From contig SVGC01000001.1 of the NCBI GenBank assembly GCA_015056495.1, forward strand, positions 92,820 through 156,819: DNA of 64,000 nucleotides. Reading direction: 5' to 3'. How positions within the stretch are numbered: the stretch's first letter is position 1; the number at the start of each line of letters is the position of its first letter. Under the pieces are notes generated by a model. The model had not been told where the DNA came from. It ran no database searches and saw only the letters and a list, made by a program, of their open reading frames with translations. Below are positions 62,735 through 64,000 of the stretch, piece by piece. The stretch comes from Butyrivibrio sp. (GTDB taxonomy: Bacteria > Bacillota > Clostridia > Lachnospirales > Lachnospiraceae). The position numbers and the translations under genes were made by a program.

Positions 62735-64000
62735 ATGTATAAAAAAATAGGATCTATATGCAAGGCGACTCTCAGTATTACTGCAGCAGTACTGATCATA
62801 GCTGTCAGTGTGGCTTCCTCTGTCTCTTATGCTGCTAAGAGTAAGCAGACTAATAATGCTCATACTTTTGTAAAAAATATGAAGGTAGGCTGGAATCTTG
62901 GCAATACCCTGGATGCGCATACAGGAGAATTAAACGGCCTTGAGAATCTAAACTACGAATACGTATATGGCAATGTGGAGACTACGCCGGAGATCATACA
63001 ATATGTTGCTGACTGCGGCTTTGATACCATAAGGATTCCTGTGTCATGGAGTTTTCATACATATATAGATGAGTCAGGACATTACAGAATCTATGATTCA
63101 TGGTTTCAGAGGGTTGAACGTATTGTCAATATGTCTCTGGATGCAGGTCTTAACGTCATCATCAATTCTCATCATGATTATAAGCTGATTTATGCTGGAA
63201 CTGATGAGGCTGATTTTGCTAAGGTCTGCAGTGCCGCCAGTGATATCTGGACTGCCGTTGCTGAGCGGTTTAAGGACTATGACAGTAGAGTCTTGTTTGA
63301 AGGCTATAATGAGATTGTCAATATACAGGAAGGCTTTGTATATAGTGATCTCTCAGCCAGTCAGACCAATGAACTTAATCAGGTATTCGTAGATGCTGTC
63401 AGGAGCACCGGCGGTAATAATGCAGACAGACTTCTGATATGTCCTACGCTTATGGACAAGTATGCTACACCTTTTTTGTCCTCTTTTAAATTGCCAAAGG
63501 ACAGTGCCAAAGATAAGCTTATAATTGAAGTTCATATGTATACTGACGAATTTGACCAGAGTATAGATAAGACTTTTTCCGCATTGGAAAAGTATAGTAA
63601 GAAATTGGGAGCACCAATCATTATAGGTGAGTTTGGATATAAGGCGTCCTATAAGCTTGCAGATAAAAGAGCTGTGGCAGCAGGCAATTTTGTGGCAAGA
63701 GCAGGAGAGCATGGAATCAAGACTATAGTATGGGACAATGGTGTATCAAGTGAATATGGTCTTATTGACAGGAAAAAGTTGTCTTCTTCTAATATAGATA
63801 TGATCAGGGCAATCACTAACCCTGTAAAATATGATGGAAGTGAGTATACGGATGTTACGAAATATCTGATTCCGGATGTAACTATCAAGCAGGATAATGG
63901 TGCTGTTGTCCATGATACATCCTGGGGATGCATGGTTGTATCTACCACCGACTATATGCAGTCATTTGATGCAAGTGCCAGATATCTGAAAATAAAATGT
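62735..64000 (+). CDS. secreted GH5 endoglucanase (3' truncated by window)
   Basis: 422 codons are open to the window end; RBS AGAGGGGTA before ATG 62735. A signal peptide covers about 1-34 (LSITAAVLIIAVSVASSVSYA). The GH5 barrel (about 45-340) shows GWNLGNTLDAH, IRIPVSWSFH, INSHHDY, the acid/base Glu in FEGYNEI (about residue 193) and the nucleophile Glu in IIGEFGY (about 299), then TIVWDNG. After about 365 a new module begins (DVTIKQDNGAVVHDT, SWGCMVVSTTDYMQSFDASA), perhaps a carbohydrate-binding domain; its end lies outside. It degrades beta-glucan such as cellulose outside the cell. Confidence 0.93.
   Translation, partial: MYKKIGSICKATLSITAAVLIIAVSVASSVSYAAKSKQTNNAHTFVKNMKVGWNLGNTLDAHTGELNGLENLNYEYVYGNVETTPEIIQYVADCGFDTIRIPVSWSFHTYIDESGHYRIYDSWFQRVERIVNMSLDAGLNVIINSHHDYKLIYAGTDEADFAKVCSAASDIWTAVAERFKDYDSRVLFEGYNEIVNIQEGFVYSDLSASQTNELNQVFVDAVRSTGGNNADRLLICPTLMDKYATPFLSSFKLPKDSAKDKLIIEVHMYTDEFDQSIDKTFSALEKYSKKLGAPIIIGEFGYKASYKLADKRAVAAGNFVARAGEHGIKTIVWDNGVSSEYGLIDRKKLSSSNIDMIRAITNPVKYDGSEYTDVTKYLIPDVTIKQDNGAVVHDTSWGCMVVSTTDYMQSFDASARYLKIKC

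Overview
The window is chromosomal DNA of an AT-leaning anaerobic Firmicute, most likely a rumen or gut Lachnospiraceae close to Butyrivibrio. The evidence is gene order of the Bacillota type (polC-rimP-nusA-rnpM-ylxQ-infB-rbfA-truB-ribF-rpsO-pnp and Asp23-nusB-xseA-xseB-ispA-dxs-tlyA-nadK-argR-recN), a Gram-positive PolC, AGGAG ribosome-binding sites, several TTG starts, a T-box leader, a chemoreceptor, GGDEF proteins and a secreted GH5 cellulase. The organism assignment is inferred from gene content; no database was searched.

Layout. 1-6.5 kb: end of rseP, then ispG and polC. 6.5-7.0 kb: tRNA-Glu(CTC) with promoter and terminator, then a second promoter followed by an intrinsic terminator inside the leader of the next operon. 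7.0-17.5 kb: the translation/RNA operon rimP to pnp, with structured leaders before rpsO and pnp. 17.5-26 kb: deoB, an AraC regulator divergent from a MATE transporter and a PcRGLX/YetA-like protein, then a GAF-GGDEF protein. 26-41.5 kb: prfC, a transglutaminase-like lipoprotein, the Asp23-nusB-to-recN operon with isoprenoid genes (ispA, dxs), a DUF1836 protein and pcrA. 41.7-51.3 kb: a small acidic membrane protein, an RlmD-type methyltransferase, a membrane GGDEF protein, hypA plus a 54-codon gene, a GT4 glycosyltransferase with an 11-residue repeat tail, a GH13 glucosidase and a chemoreceptor. 51.5-54.7 kb: four genes of unknown function including a P-loop ATPase preceded by direct repeats. 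54.7-57.3 kb: a tryptophan T-box and trpE-trpG. 57.5-60.5 kb: a DUF2974 lipase-like protein and a UDP-glucose dehydrogenase fused to an N-terminal XRE domain. 60.5-61.4 kb: palindromic operators, a 54-bp tandem repeat array and a 22-bp duplication. 61.4-64 kb: a 47-residue RiPP-precursor-like peptide gene, a GT8 glycosyltransferase and a GH5 cellulase that runs off the end.

Repeats. A palindromic element with core GGGGACGTATCAAA occurs at four gene 3' ends (18.7, 23.8, 57.3 and 59.0 kb) and behaves like a REP/BIME family. No transposase, prophage or CRISPR array is visible.

The strongest leads for new biology lie between 57 and 62 kb: the XRE-UDP-glucose dehydrogenase fusion with three matching 17-bp palindromes upstream, the hairpin-forming 54-bp array, and the orphan leader-like peptide gene with its own promoter, strong RBS and terminator. 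Others are the 11-mer repeat tail on the glycosyltransferase, the direct repeats before the ATPase at 52 kb, and a mosaic stretch of codon usage inside pcrA.
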